Shown here piece by piece: positions 1 to 5,400 of a DNA stretch of 6,800 nt. The stretch is taken from NCBI GenBank assembly GCA_958349075.1, contig CATWBR010000244.1:1-6800 (forward strand). The letters run 5' to 3'. Numbering within the stretch: the first letter of the stretch is position 1; each line of letters opens with the position of its first letter. The stretch is from an uncultured Clostridium sp. (GTDB lineage Bacteria; Bacillota; Clostridia; Lachnospirales; Lachnospiraceae). Below the pieces are notes generated by a model. The model ran no database searches, was not told where the DNA came from, and saw nothing but the letters and a program-made list of their open reading frames with translations. The translations under genes and the position numbers were made by a program.

Positions 1-30
1 ATATTATCCTAGTGTAATAAAACTACAAAA

Positions 31-49
31 AAACCAATTTGAAACCAAT
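31..49 (+). repeat. Tandem AAACCAAT octamers, 11 bp period
   Basis: The octamer AAACCAAT occurs at 31-38 and again at 42-49. The 11 bp start-to-start distance is about one helical turn, so both copies would face the same side of the DNA. That arrangement suits a dimeric regulator reading direct repeats. The position immediately upstream of the Shine-Dalgarno sequence would also allow a role in RNA. In AT-rich DNA two such copies could arise by chance. Confidence 0.4.
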
Positions 50-55
50 CAAAAT

Positions 56-63
56 AGGAGGGG
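56..63 (+). promoter_or_regulatory. Ribosome binding site fixing the dehydrogenase start
   Basis: AGGAGGGG lies five bases before the ATG at 69. An in-frame ATG at 39 would place this site inside the coding region and has no purine-rich site in front of it, so the start at 69 is preferred. The protein then begins MKAVVLHGP, the usual start of this dehydrogenase family. Confidence 0.85.
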
Positions 64-68
64 TTAAA

Positions 69-1106
69 ATGAAAGCAGTAGTTCTTCATGGACCGAATGA
101 CTTTGCAACGGAAGAGATAGCAAAGCCGGTAATCGGAGATCACGAGATGCTCCTGAAGATGAAAAAGGCGGCTATCTGCGGAACCGACATGAGAATTTTC
201 GCAGGCACAAAGACAAAGGGAATCAGGTATCCTTCTGTTGTGGGCCACGAGATGTGCGGAGATATCTGCGAGGTTGGAAAAGATGTGGAAGGCTTTAAAG
301 CCGGAGACAGAGTTTCCATTGCCAACGTTATACCGTGCGGCTCCTGTCCGGCATGTCTGGAAGGCAGGGAAAATGCCTGCATGAACAGAAAAGCCATAGG
401 CTACGAGTTCAATGGCGGCTTTGAAGAGTACGTGCTCCTTCCCGAGATTCTGATAAAGAGCGGCAACGTGGTGAAATTACCCGAGGATGTTTCCTACACG
501 GCGGGTGCCCTGATTGAACCGCTGGCCTGCTGTATCAGAGGCCTTAAAAATGCGGGGACAGGTTTTAACGATGTGGTTCTGATTGCGGGGGCCGGCCCAA
601 TCGGCCTGATGCATATGCAGCTTTCCAAAATTGCAGGCGCCAGGATGGTGATTGTCAGCGAACCCAACGAGATGAGAAGAAAAGCAGCCCTGGATTTGGG
701 AGCAGACCTGACGGTTGATCCGACAACGGAAGATTTACATAAAATTGTTATGGACGCCACAAACGGTATGGGAGCGGATGTCATCGTTATGGCAATCGGA
801 GTGCCGGCGCTGGTAAATTCGACGCTTAAGCTTTGCAGGAAGGGCGGAACGGTCAATCTGTTTGCGGGATTTGCGGGCACGGGCGAGTGTACGATAGAGG
901 TAAACACCATCCACTACAATGAAATCAATGTAAACGGCAGCACGGCATACAAACGTATTGATTACCTTGAGGCAGCCGATATGGTTATAAATAAGAAGAT
1001 TAATCTCGACAGAATAGCGACAGATACATTTAAACTCGATGATTTTAAAGAGGCCTTTGAATACTGTAAGAGCGGTCAGGGACTGAAAGTTATGATAGAG
1101 CCTTAG
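69..1106 (+). CDS. Zinc-dependent medium-chain alcohol dehydrogenase (sorbitol/threonine dehydrogenase-like)
   Basis: This is a predicted cytoplasmic NAD(P)-dependent oxidoreductase of the medium-chain, zinc-containing superfamily; it would oxidise a secondary alcohol of a polyol or sugar acid to a ketone, or run the reverse. The 345-residue length is typical. The N-terminal GroES-like domain carries the catalytic-zinc ligands C37 (ICGTD), H60 and E61 (GHE), with E150 (EPLAC) as the likely further ligand. C90, C93, C96 and C104 form the complete structural-zinc lobe. The Rossmann domain has GAGPIG at 174-179, and acidic E198 at the end of the second strand favours NAD over NADP. It is the first of six co-directional genes, followed after 117 bases by an aldolase and then a sugar kinase, so it probably makes the ketone that those enzymes use. 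The family is certain; the substrate is not, as sorbitol, threonine, galactitol and sugar-acid dehydrogenases share these motifs. Confidence 0.93.
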   Translation: MKAVVLHGPNDFATEEIAKPVIGDHEMLLKMKKAAICGTDMRIFAGTKTKGIRYPSVVGHEMCGDICEVGKDVEGFKAGDRVSIANVIPCGSCPACLEGRENACMNRKAIGYEFNGGFEEYVLLPEILIKSGNVVKLPEDVSYTAGALIEPLACCIRGLKNAGTGFNDVVLIAGAGPIGLMHMQLSKIAGARMVIVSEPNEMRRKAALDLGADLTVDPTTEDLHKIVMDATNGMGADVIVMAIGVPALVNSTLKLCRKGGTVNLFAGFAGTGECTIEVNTIHYNEINVNGSTAYKRIDYLEAADMVINKKINLDRIATDTFKLDDFKEAFEYCKSGQGLKVMIEP

Positions 1107-1118
1107 AGAGCGCTTGAA
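1105..1118 (+). promoter_or_regulatory. Weak catabolite-repression-like (cre) site
   Basis: AGAGAGCGCTTGAA straddles the dehydrogenase stop codon and matches the CcpA-box consensus TGWAARCGYTWNCW at 11 of 14 positions, including the central palindromic AGCGCT. The first T and two other consensus positions are missing. A site here could act as a roadblock between the first and second genes. The match is imperfect and could be chance. Confidence 0.2.
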
Positions 1119-1223
1119 AATCATTCACGGCGGCAGCGTGTCCTGCTTTGCGGTAAACGGCAAGCCGGCAGCCGGTCAGAATCAAACAGCAAAAACAAAC
1201 AAGATTTCAGGAGGAAAAGAGTT
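1107..1223 (+). other. 117-base gap with a GC-rich imperfect palindrome
   Basis: No ORF of note lies in this gap. TTGCGGTAAACGGCAA at 1148-1163 is an imperfect palindrome with 12 of 16 positions symmetric. As RNA, arms at 1145-1151 and 1160-1165 could pair with one bulged base around an 8-base loop. CGGCA occurs three times (1131, 1158, 1166), and CCGG-CAG-CCGG follows. There is no T-run after the hairpin, so it is not an intrinsic terminator. An operator or an RNA-processing hairpin are the alternatives. Confidence 0.3.
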
Positions 1224-2066
1224 ATGGCAATGTTAGGAAAAGAAGTAAGAATGAGCAGATTAGTTAATCAGAAGAGCAACAAAATGATGGCAATCACGGT
1301 AGACCATGCCACATCCAGGGGAATTGCACCGATGACGGGAATCCAGGATGTCCAGTCCGCCATTGATAAAATCATTCTTGGCAGACCCGATGCAATGACG
1401 ATGACAAAAGGAATTGCCGAGAGATGCATGTACCAGCATGCAGGCAAGGTTTCCATTCTGATGAAAATCTCCAACTACTCCCCGGTAGCCCCGACAAAGG
1501 ATACGATTTTCGGAACTGTGGACGAGGCAATCCGTATGGGTGCGGACGCTGTTTCCATGGGCTGTATGACACTGGGAGATTTCCAGGGCGAGCAGTTTGA
1601 GGCAATCGGCAGAATCGCTGAGGAGTGTATGAGAAAAGGAATGCCGTTAATCGGCCACGTTTATCCAAAGGGTGAGAGCGTTCCGGCAGACAAGAGAACG
1701 GCATGGGAAAATATTGCATACTGCGTAAGAAGCGCCTGCGAACTTGGAATGGACATTGTTAAGACCACATACACAGGGGATCCGGACAGCATGGCAAAGG
1801 CACTTGCCTGCGTACCCTCCAGTTTCAGGGTCGTAATTCAGGGCGGAGACGCATGCAAGACACTGGACGACTATCTTGTTATGACAAGAGAAGCAATGGA
1901 CTGCGGCGTAGGCGGAGTTACAATGGGACGTTTCGTATGGGATTATAAAGATGTGACGGCTCTTGTTATCGCACTGAGATATATGATTCACAACGGCTAC
2001 AGCGTAAAAGAAGCGAAAGAACTGCTGGTACAGCTTGAGAACGATAAAAATTACGGGGATTTCTAA
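1224..2066 (+). CDS. Class I Schiff-base aldolase, DeoC/FbaB/LacD superfamily (DhnA/ADH-synthase/LsrF-like)
   Basis: A 280-residue cytoplasmic TIM-barrel lyase predicted to cleave, or condense, a phosphorylated keto-sugar through a lysine Schiff base. Motifs match archaeal-type fructose-bisphosphate aldolase, 2-amino-3,7-dideoxy-heptulosonate synthase and LsrF: D27 in VDHATSRG, the GTVDEAIRMGADAVSMG helix and strand (97-113), Y147 in VYPKGE, and Schiff-base lysine K180 in DIVKTTYTGD. IQGGD (205-209) and MGRFVW (234-239) form the expected phosphate-binding loops. The second loop is unusual: it has GRF where DhnA-type members usually have GRN. The start has AGGAGG (1209-1214) nine bases upstream; the ATG at 1230 is a less likely alternative. 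It sits between a dehydrogenase and an FGGY kinase, which suits cleavage of the kinase product. The superfamily is firm. The true reaction (aldolase or LsrF-like thiolase) and the substrate are open; an aromatic-amino-acid role is unlikely in this setting. Confidence 0.88.
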   Translation: MAMLGKEVRMSRLVNQKSNKMMAITVDHATSRGIAPMTGIQDVQSAIDKIILGRPDAMTMTKGIAERCMYQHAGKVSILMKISNYSPVAPTKDTIFGTVDEAIRMGADAVSMGCMTLGDFQGEQFEAIGRIAEECMRKGMPLIGHVYPKGESVPADKRTAWENIAYCVRSACELGMDIVKTTYTGDPDSMAKALACVPSSFRVVIQGGDACKTLDDYLVMTREAMDCGVGGVTMGRFVWDYKDVTALVIALRYMIHNGYSVKEAKELLVQLENDKNYGDF

Positions 2067-2069
2067 AAC

Positions 2070-2079
2070 TCCGGCCGGA
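2070..2079. repeat. Perfect 10-bp palindrome TCCGGCCGGA
   Basis: TCCGGCCGGA lies four bases after the aldolase stop codon and about 12 bases before the kinase ribosome binding site. It is perfectly self-complementary with no loop, so it would not make a stable RNA hairpin. It could be a protein-binding site, or a chance product of GC-rich intergenic sequence. Confidence 0.25.
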
Positions 2080-2090
2080 ATAATAAAAAC

Positions 2091-2095
2091 AGAGG
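2091..2095 (+). promoter_or_regulatory. Ribosome binding site deciding the kinase start
   Basis: AGAGG precedes two in-frame ATGs, at 2099 and 2105. It is three bases from the first, too close for normal initiation, and nine bases from the second. The second start is therefore preferred; using the first would add only Met-Tyr. Confidence 0.55.
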
Positions 2096-2104
2096 TTAAT
2101 GTAT

Positions 2105-3643
2105 ATGGAGGGGAAATACTTATTGGGCGTTGACGTCGGAACCACCAGCGTAAAGGTGGCGGTGATCGATGAAAACGCCGGGGTACTGGGAATCAGTAAA
2201 AGTTCATACCGCCTGATTACACCGAATCCCGACTTTCAGCAGATCGATACGGAGGACATGTGGAACGCTTTTCTGAAATGCGTGGTACTGGTATCCGAGG
2301 GTAAGGGGCTTGATTTGTCACAGATTGCGGGAATTGGGATTTCAAGCCTCTGTCCCGGCCTCGCCGCATTTGGGGAAGACGGAAAAGTGCTGGTGGACCC
2401 GATTTTGTATTCCGACAGGAGGAGCACCAGAGAGGCGGAGATGATTCTTGAAGCGGTCGGCAGTGAAAAGCTGTTTGAGATAACGGCCAACACTGCGATG
2501 GCGGGAGCAACATCGGGGACATCCATGCTGTGGATTAAAAGAAATCTGCCGGAGGAGTATGCAAGAACAAAATACTTTGGCCATGTCAACACACTGATGG
2601 CCCACCGGATGACGGGCCGCTTTGCCATTGACTATTCCAATGCTTCCTACAGTAACTTTTTCGAGACGACGGGCGGATATAAGTGGTCCTCCTATATCTG
2701 CGGCAAGGTGGGGATTGATATCGAAAAACTGCCTCCGCTCCTTCACTCAACGGATGTGGTGGGAACACTTATCAACCGCGATTTAACCGGACTGGGACTT
2801 CGGGAAGGAATACCGGTCGTAATTGGGGGCGGGGATACGGCATGCGCCTCCCTGGCGGTAGGGGTGACCGGTGCCGGGGATGTATGTGAGTCGGTGGGCA
2901 CCACCAACGTTTTGACCGTCTGCGTGGATCAGCCCAAATTCGACCATGGTTTCATCAACCGGTGCCATGTGGTGGACGGCACCTGGATATATCAGGGGGC
3001 AATGTCGCATACAGGCTCTGCTTACCAATGGTTCAAGGATGAGTTCTGCAGGGATCTTCAGGATGAATCGGAGCTGACCCATCAGGATGTATTTACCAGA
3101 ATGAACGAGGAGGCGGCCAAATCAAAACCGGGCTGCGGCGGTCTTGTGTTTCTGCCCTATATGCTGGGGGAGAGGAGTCCCATCTGGGATCCGTACGCCA
3201 GAGGCGTCTTTTTCGGCATATCCCTTCAGACCACGCGCAGCGACTTCAACCGTGCGATTATGGAAGGATGCGGATACGGTCTGCGCCAATTGGCCGAGAT
3301 TGCCGGACGGGTGACGGGGAAACGCATCGGTGAATTTGTATCCATCGGCGGAGGAGCCAAAAGTGAGGTCTGGGCGCAGATTAAGGCGGACATCATGGGG
3401 GTAAACATAAAAGTCCTGGATTTAAATGATATGGCGCCAATCGGAGCCGCTCTGCTGGGCGGCGTAGGGGGCGGTGTTTTTAAGGATGTCTACGAGGCGT
3501 CGGAAAAAGTGGAGAAAAAAGTATGCCGGGTGGTTACAGCCTCCCATGAGAACGATGAAGCTTATGAGAGAGGATACCGTGTATACACGCAATTATATCC
3601 GCAGATTAAAGATCTCTACAGGGTGACCAGCAATTTATACTGA
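2105..3643 (+). CDS. FGGY-family carbohydrate kinase (xylulokinase-like)
   Basis: A 512-residue cytoplasmic ATP-dependent sugar kinase of the FGGY family; it transfers a phosphate to a hydroxyl of a ketose, polyol or sugar acid. The N-terminal domain opens with the ATP-phosphate motif D10-VGTTS (residues 10-15). The sugar-binding stretch is ISSLCPGLAAF followed by PILYSDRRS (79-107). The catalytic Asp is D244 in GGGDTACASLAVG, followed by ESVGTTN. The C-terminal domain has LPYMLGERSPIWDP (350-363), EGCGYGLRQLAE, SIGGGAKSEVW and the PIGAALLGG signature (445-453). Length is normal for the family. The sugar-binding motif differs from classical XylB (GQMHG) and is more like Rhodospirillum-type xylulose-kinase relatives, so the substrate should not be called D-xylulose on this evidence. 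Its place directly after an aldolase and before a transporter implies that it makes the phosphorylated substrate of the aldolase. Confidence 0.9.
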   Translation: MEGKYLLGVDVGTTSVKVAVIDENAGVLGISKSSYRLITPNPDFQQIDTEDMWNAFLKCVVLVSEGKGLDLSQIAGIGISSLCPGLAAFGEDGKVLVDPILYSDRRSTREAEMILEAVGSEKLFEITANTAMAGATSGTSMLWIKRNLPEEYARTKYFGHVNTLMAHRMTGRFAIDYSNASYSNFFETTGGYKWSSYICGKVGIDIEKLPPLLHSTDVVGTLINRDLTGLGLREGIPVVIGGGDTACASLAVGVTGAGDVCESVGTTNVLTVCVDQPKFDHGFINRCHVVDGTWIYQGAMSHTGSAYQWFKDEFCRDLQDESELTHQDVFTRMNEEAAKSKPGCGGLVFLPYMLGERSPIWDPYARGVFFGISLQTTRSDFNRAIMEGCGYGLRQLAEIAGRVTGKRIGEFVSIGGGAKSEVWAQIKADIMGVNIKVLDLNDMAPIGAALLGGVGGGVFKDVYEASEKVEKKVCRVVTASHENDEAYERGYRVYTQLYPQIKDLYRVTSNLY

Positions 3644-3653
3644 CCGCCCGCAC

Positions 3654-3668
3654 AATTCATAAAGAATT
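3654..3668 (+). other. Small AATTC/GAATT stem-loop before the binding-protein gene
   Basis: AATTC (3654-3658) and GAATT (3664-3668) can pair around the five-base loop ATAAA. The stem is short and AT-rich, with no T-run after it, so it is not a terminator. It lies in the 66-base gap between the kinase and the TRAP binding-protein gene. A role is possible but not shown. Confidence 0.25.
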
Positions 3669-3709
3669 AAAAAAGCAATTAAAAGAGATAGAATGAGGAG
3701 GAGTTCATT

Positions 3710-4765
3710 ATGAGCAAAAAAATTTTAGCAGTGGTTTTAGCTGCGGCTATGGCATGTATGGGTCTGACGGGATGTCAGAGCAAGGGGACAACATCGGCGC
3801 CGGCGGGGGAGAACAAAGCAGAGGCGTCCGCAGAAGCGACCAAGATTACAATCTGCGTACCCGATCCGGAGGCTTCGTATATTTATCAGGCGGCACAGGA
3901 ATTTGCAAAGCGTGCCGAAGAATATTCGGGCGGCACACTCAAATTTACAATTTCAGGAAACGGCTCCCTTTACGGCGGCGACACGGCGGCTGGAATCAAA
4001 CAGCTTTCAGCAGGCTCTCTTGATATGGTTATCCTGGCCACTTCCGTATACGCAAGCTTCAATCCCGGATTCAACGTAATCTCTGTGCCTTATATGTTCG
4101 ACGATCAGGCGCAGCTTCTCGATTATTTAAACAGCGACACAGGAAAAGGGCTGATGAACAGTGTTTCAGAGATGGGAATCACCACGGTGGGAAGCTGGAC
4201 GAGATCCTTCAGAAAAATAACTAACTCTAAACACCCGGTCAACACGCCGGATGACGTAAAAGGCCTTGTGCTCCGTGTTCCGAACAACTCACTTTATGTG
4301 GAATTCTTCAAGGCATGCGGCGCCACTTGTACACCGATGAACTTCAGTGAAGTTTATAACGCTCTTCAGCTTAAGACGCTGGACGGCCAGGAAAATCCGA
4401 TTGACGTGCCGTATTCCAACAAATTCTATGAAGTACAGAAATATATTTCCCAGACCGATCACATGGCAGACGCATGGCTGGTTGGTTTCAACACGGCAAA
4501 GTTTGAAAAACTGACGGATGAGCAGAAAAACGCTCTTACAAAGGCAGGAGAAGAAGTACAGCAGTGGAATGTGGAATTTATGGCAAAAGAAGACGAGACG
4601 GCGCTTAAAACACTGCTCGACAACGGCATGGAATATAATGAGGTTTCCTCTGAAAACCGTCAGTTATTTATCGACATATCCAAGAGCTGCTATCCGGTAT
4701 TCAAGGAACTGATTGAGGATGATGAAGTGTTTAACGCAACCGCCGAATTCTGTGGAAAACAGTAA
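3710..4765 (+). CDS. dctP: TRAP transporter solute-binding lipoprotein, DctP family
   Basis: This is the extracytoplasmic receptor of a tripartite ATP-independent periplasmic (TRAP) transporter; it would bind the substrate outside the membrane and hand it to the QM subunits. The 351-residue precursor has a lipoprotein signal: positively charged SKK, a hydrophobic core, and lipobox LTGC with lipidated C22, as expected for a binding protein in a single-membrane cell. A low-complexity Ala/Glu/Thr linker (residues 23-45) leads into the folded domain. Family hallmarks are SYIYQAAQEFAKRAEE near the start, SVPYMF (125-130), TRSFRKITN (164-172), and GLVLRVP with R189, the arginine that in this family usually grips a ligand carboxylate; LDGQENP (224-230) follows. 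AGGAGGAG at 3696-3703 places the start. It directly follows the catabolic genes and precedes both membrane subunits. The ligand is unknown but probably a sugar acid or other organic acid. The symbol is a family label only. Confidence 0.95.
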   Translation: MSKKILAVVLAAAMACMGLTGCQSKGTTSAPAGENKAEASAEATKITICVPDPEASYIYQAAQEFAKRAEEYSGGTLKFTISGNGSLYGGDTAAGIKQLSAGSLDMVILATSVYASFNPGFNVISVPYMFDDQAQLLDYLNSDTGKGLMNSVSEMGITTVGSWTRSFRKITNSKHPVNTPDDVKGLVLRVPNNSLYVEFFKACGATCTPMNFSEVYNALQLKTLDGQENPIDVPYSNKFYEVQKYISQTDHMADAWLVGFNTAKFEKLTDEQKNALTKAGEEVQQWNVEFMAKEDETALKTLLDNGMEYNEVSSENRQLFIDISKSCYPVFKELIEDDEVFNATAEFCGKQ

Positions 4766-4777
4766 GGCAGAAGGATG

Positions 4778-4819
4778 TTACATCCCACGGCCCGCAAAAC
4801 TGCGGGGCTGTGGGGGTAA
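4778..4819 (+). other. Strong GC-rich hairpin between binding-protein and membrane-subunit genes
   Basis: CCCACGGCCCGC (4784-4795) pairs with GCGGGGCTGTGGG (4802-4814), giving about 12 base pairs with one bulged G and one G-U pair around the loop AAAACT. TTAC (4778-4781) and GTAA (4816-4819) can extend the base. No T-run follows, so this is not a standard intrinsic terminator. Hairpins at this place in solute-binding-protein operons commonly protect the upstream mRNA from 3' decay or reduce read-through, so that the binding protein outnumbers the membrane subunits. That role is inferred here. Confidence 0.7.
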
Positions 4820-4820
4820 T

Positions 4821-4845
4821 GCCGTTTTACAATAACAGGAACGGC
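4821..4845 (+). other. Second stem-loop, GCCGTT/AACGGC
   Basis: GCCGTT (4821-4826) and AACGGC (4840-4845) are perfect complements, separated by 13 bases that could add two wobble pairs. The hairpin starts one base after the first, stronger one and ends 13 bases before the ribosome binding site of the small TRAP subunit (GGAGGG, 4859-4864). It may act with the first hairpin in mRNA stability or in modulating translation of the membrane subunits. Confidence 0.5.
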
Positions 4846-4872
4846 TGCGGATTATAACGGAGGGATTACATA

Positions 4873-5400
4873 ATGGAACGGAAAAAATCACCGCTTTATA
4901 AGTTTTTTGACTGCGTTGACTTTTTGGAGAATGTTATTGTTGGGGTTGCACTCATTGGCATGTTTTTTACAATCATGGCACAGATTATAGGGCGTTTGGT
5001 GGCACATCCGTTCCCATGGACAGAAGAAACCACGCGTTACCTGTTTATCTGGATGATGTTTATCGCCCTGGCGTCCGGCTTCAACAAAGCGGAGTCGTCG
5101 AGAGTAGTTTTATTCTTAAACATGGGTCCGAAATGGCTTAAGAAGTTCAGTGAGCTTTTATATGCGGTCATAGTGATCGGATTCTTTGGCTTTATGATTA
5201 TTTACGGCTGGGAACTGGTAATGCAGCAGAAGATGCTGAATGAGATGGGAACGGCCCTGCGCATACCGATGACAATCGTAGGTTTCTGTGTCCCGCTTTC
5301 CGGCATACTGGGCATTGTCGGAACGGTTCAGAGTTTTCTGGAATACAGGGGCAATGTATCAATTCCCGAGAAGGTGAAAGAAGGGGGTGACCAGGCATGA
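4873..5400 (+). CDS. dctQ: TRAP transporter small membrane subunit, DctQ family
   Basis: This is the small integral-membrane subunit that pairs with the large subunit to form the TRAP permease. At 175 residues it has the usual length. Four hydrophobic segments are visible at about 20-42, 55-70, 93-115 and 132-155. Between the first two sits the family motif PWTEETTRYLFIWMMF (48-63), with the characteristic Trp, Glu-Glu and Arg, then the short loop ASGFNKAESSRV. The N-terminus is short and charged. GGAGGG at 4859-4864, eight bases upstream, supports the start. It follows the binding-protein gene after 107 bases containing two hairpins and overlaps the next gene by ATGA, so Q and M are probably translationally coupled and made in equal amounts. 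The symbol is a family label; no substrate can be read from this subunit. Confidence 0.93.
   Translation: MERKKSPLYKFFDCVDFLENVIVGVALIGMFFTIMAQIIGRLVAHPFPWTEETTRYLFIWMMFIALASGFNKAESSRVVLFLNMGPKWLKKFSELLYAVIVIGFFGFMIIYGWELVMQQKMLNEMGTALRIPMTIVGFCVPLSGILGIVGTVQSFLEYRGNVSIPEKVKEGGDQA

Larger units (their letters stand above)
1..68 (+). other. AT-rich leader upstream of the first gene
   Basis: This leader is very AT-rich and holds no gene on the + strand. TATTAT at 2-7 matches the -10 consensus at five of six bases, but any -35 element would lie outside the window, so a promoter cannot be confirmed. Two AAACCAAT copies (31-38 and 42-49) sit just before the ribosome binding site of the dehydrogenase. 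The stretch is either the 5' untranslated leader of the operon or an intergenic gap following an upstream gene; the sequence does not decide between these. Confidence 0.4.

Noticed and set aside
39..68. Upstream in-frame ATG at 39 as the dehydrogenase start
   Set aside because: It would put the AGGAGGGG ribosome binding site inside the gene, has no such site of its own, and adds ten residues before the usual family N-terminus.
494..910. Long minus-strand open frame opposite the dehydrogenase
   Set aside because: It lies wholly opposite a well-supported gene, has no ribosome binding site I can see and no recognisable motif; it is a shadow of GC-biased codons.
2236..2746. Overlapping minus-strand open frames opposite the kinase
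   Set aside because: Several frames are open at once over the same stretch, as expected for shadows of one real gene, and none has a plausible start or domain.
3689..3694. TAGAAT as a -10 box before the binding-protein gene
   Set aside because: Transcription would start inside or after the ribosome binding site at 3696-3703, and there is no good -35 element 17 bases upstream.
4784..4814. Hairpin after the binding-protein gene as a full Rho-independent terminator
   Set aside because: It is strong, but no run of T follows; the essential membrane subunits lie downstream without a clear promoter of their own.
4826..4858. Promoter before the small TRAP subunit (TTTACA ... TATAAC)
   Set aside because: The two hexamers are 21 bases apart, beyond the usual 16-18, and the -10-like hexamer abuts the ribosome binding site, leaving no room for a leader.
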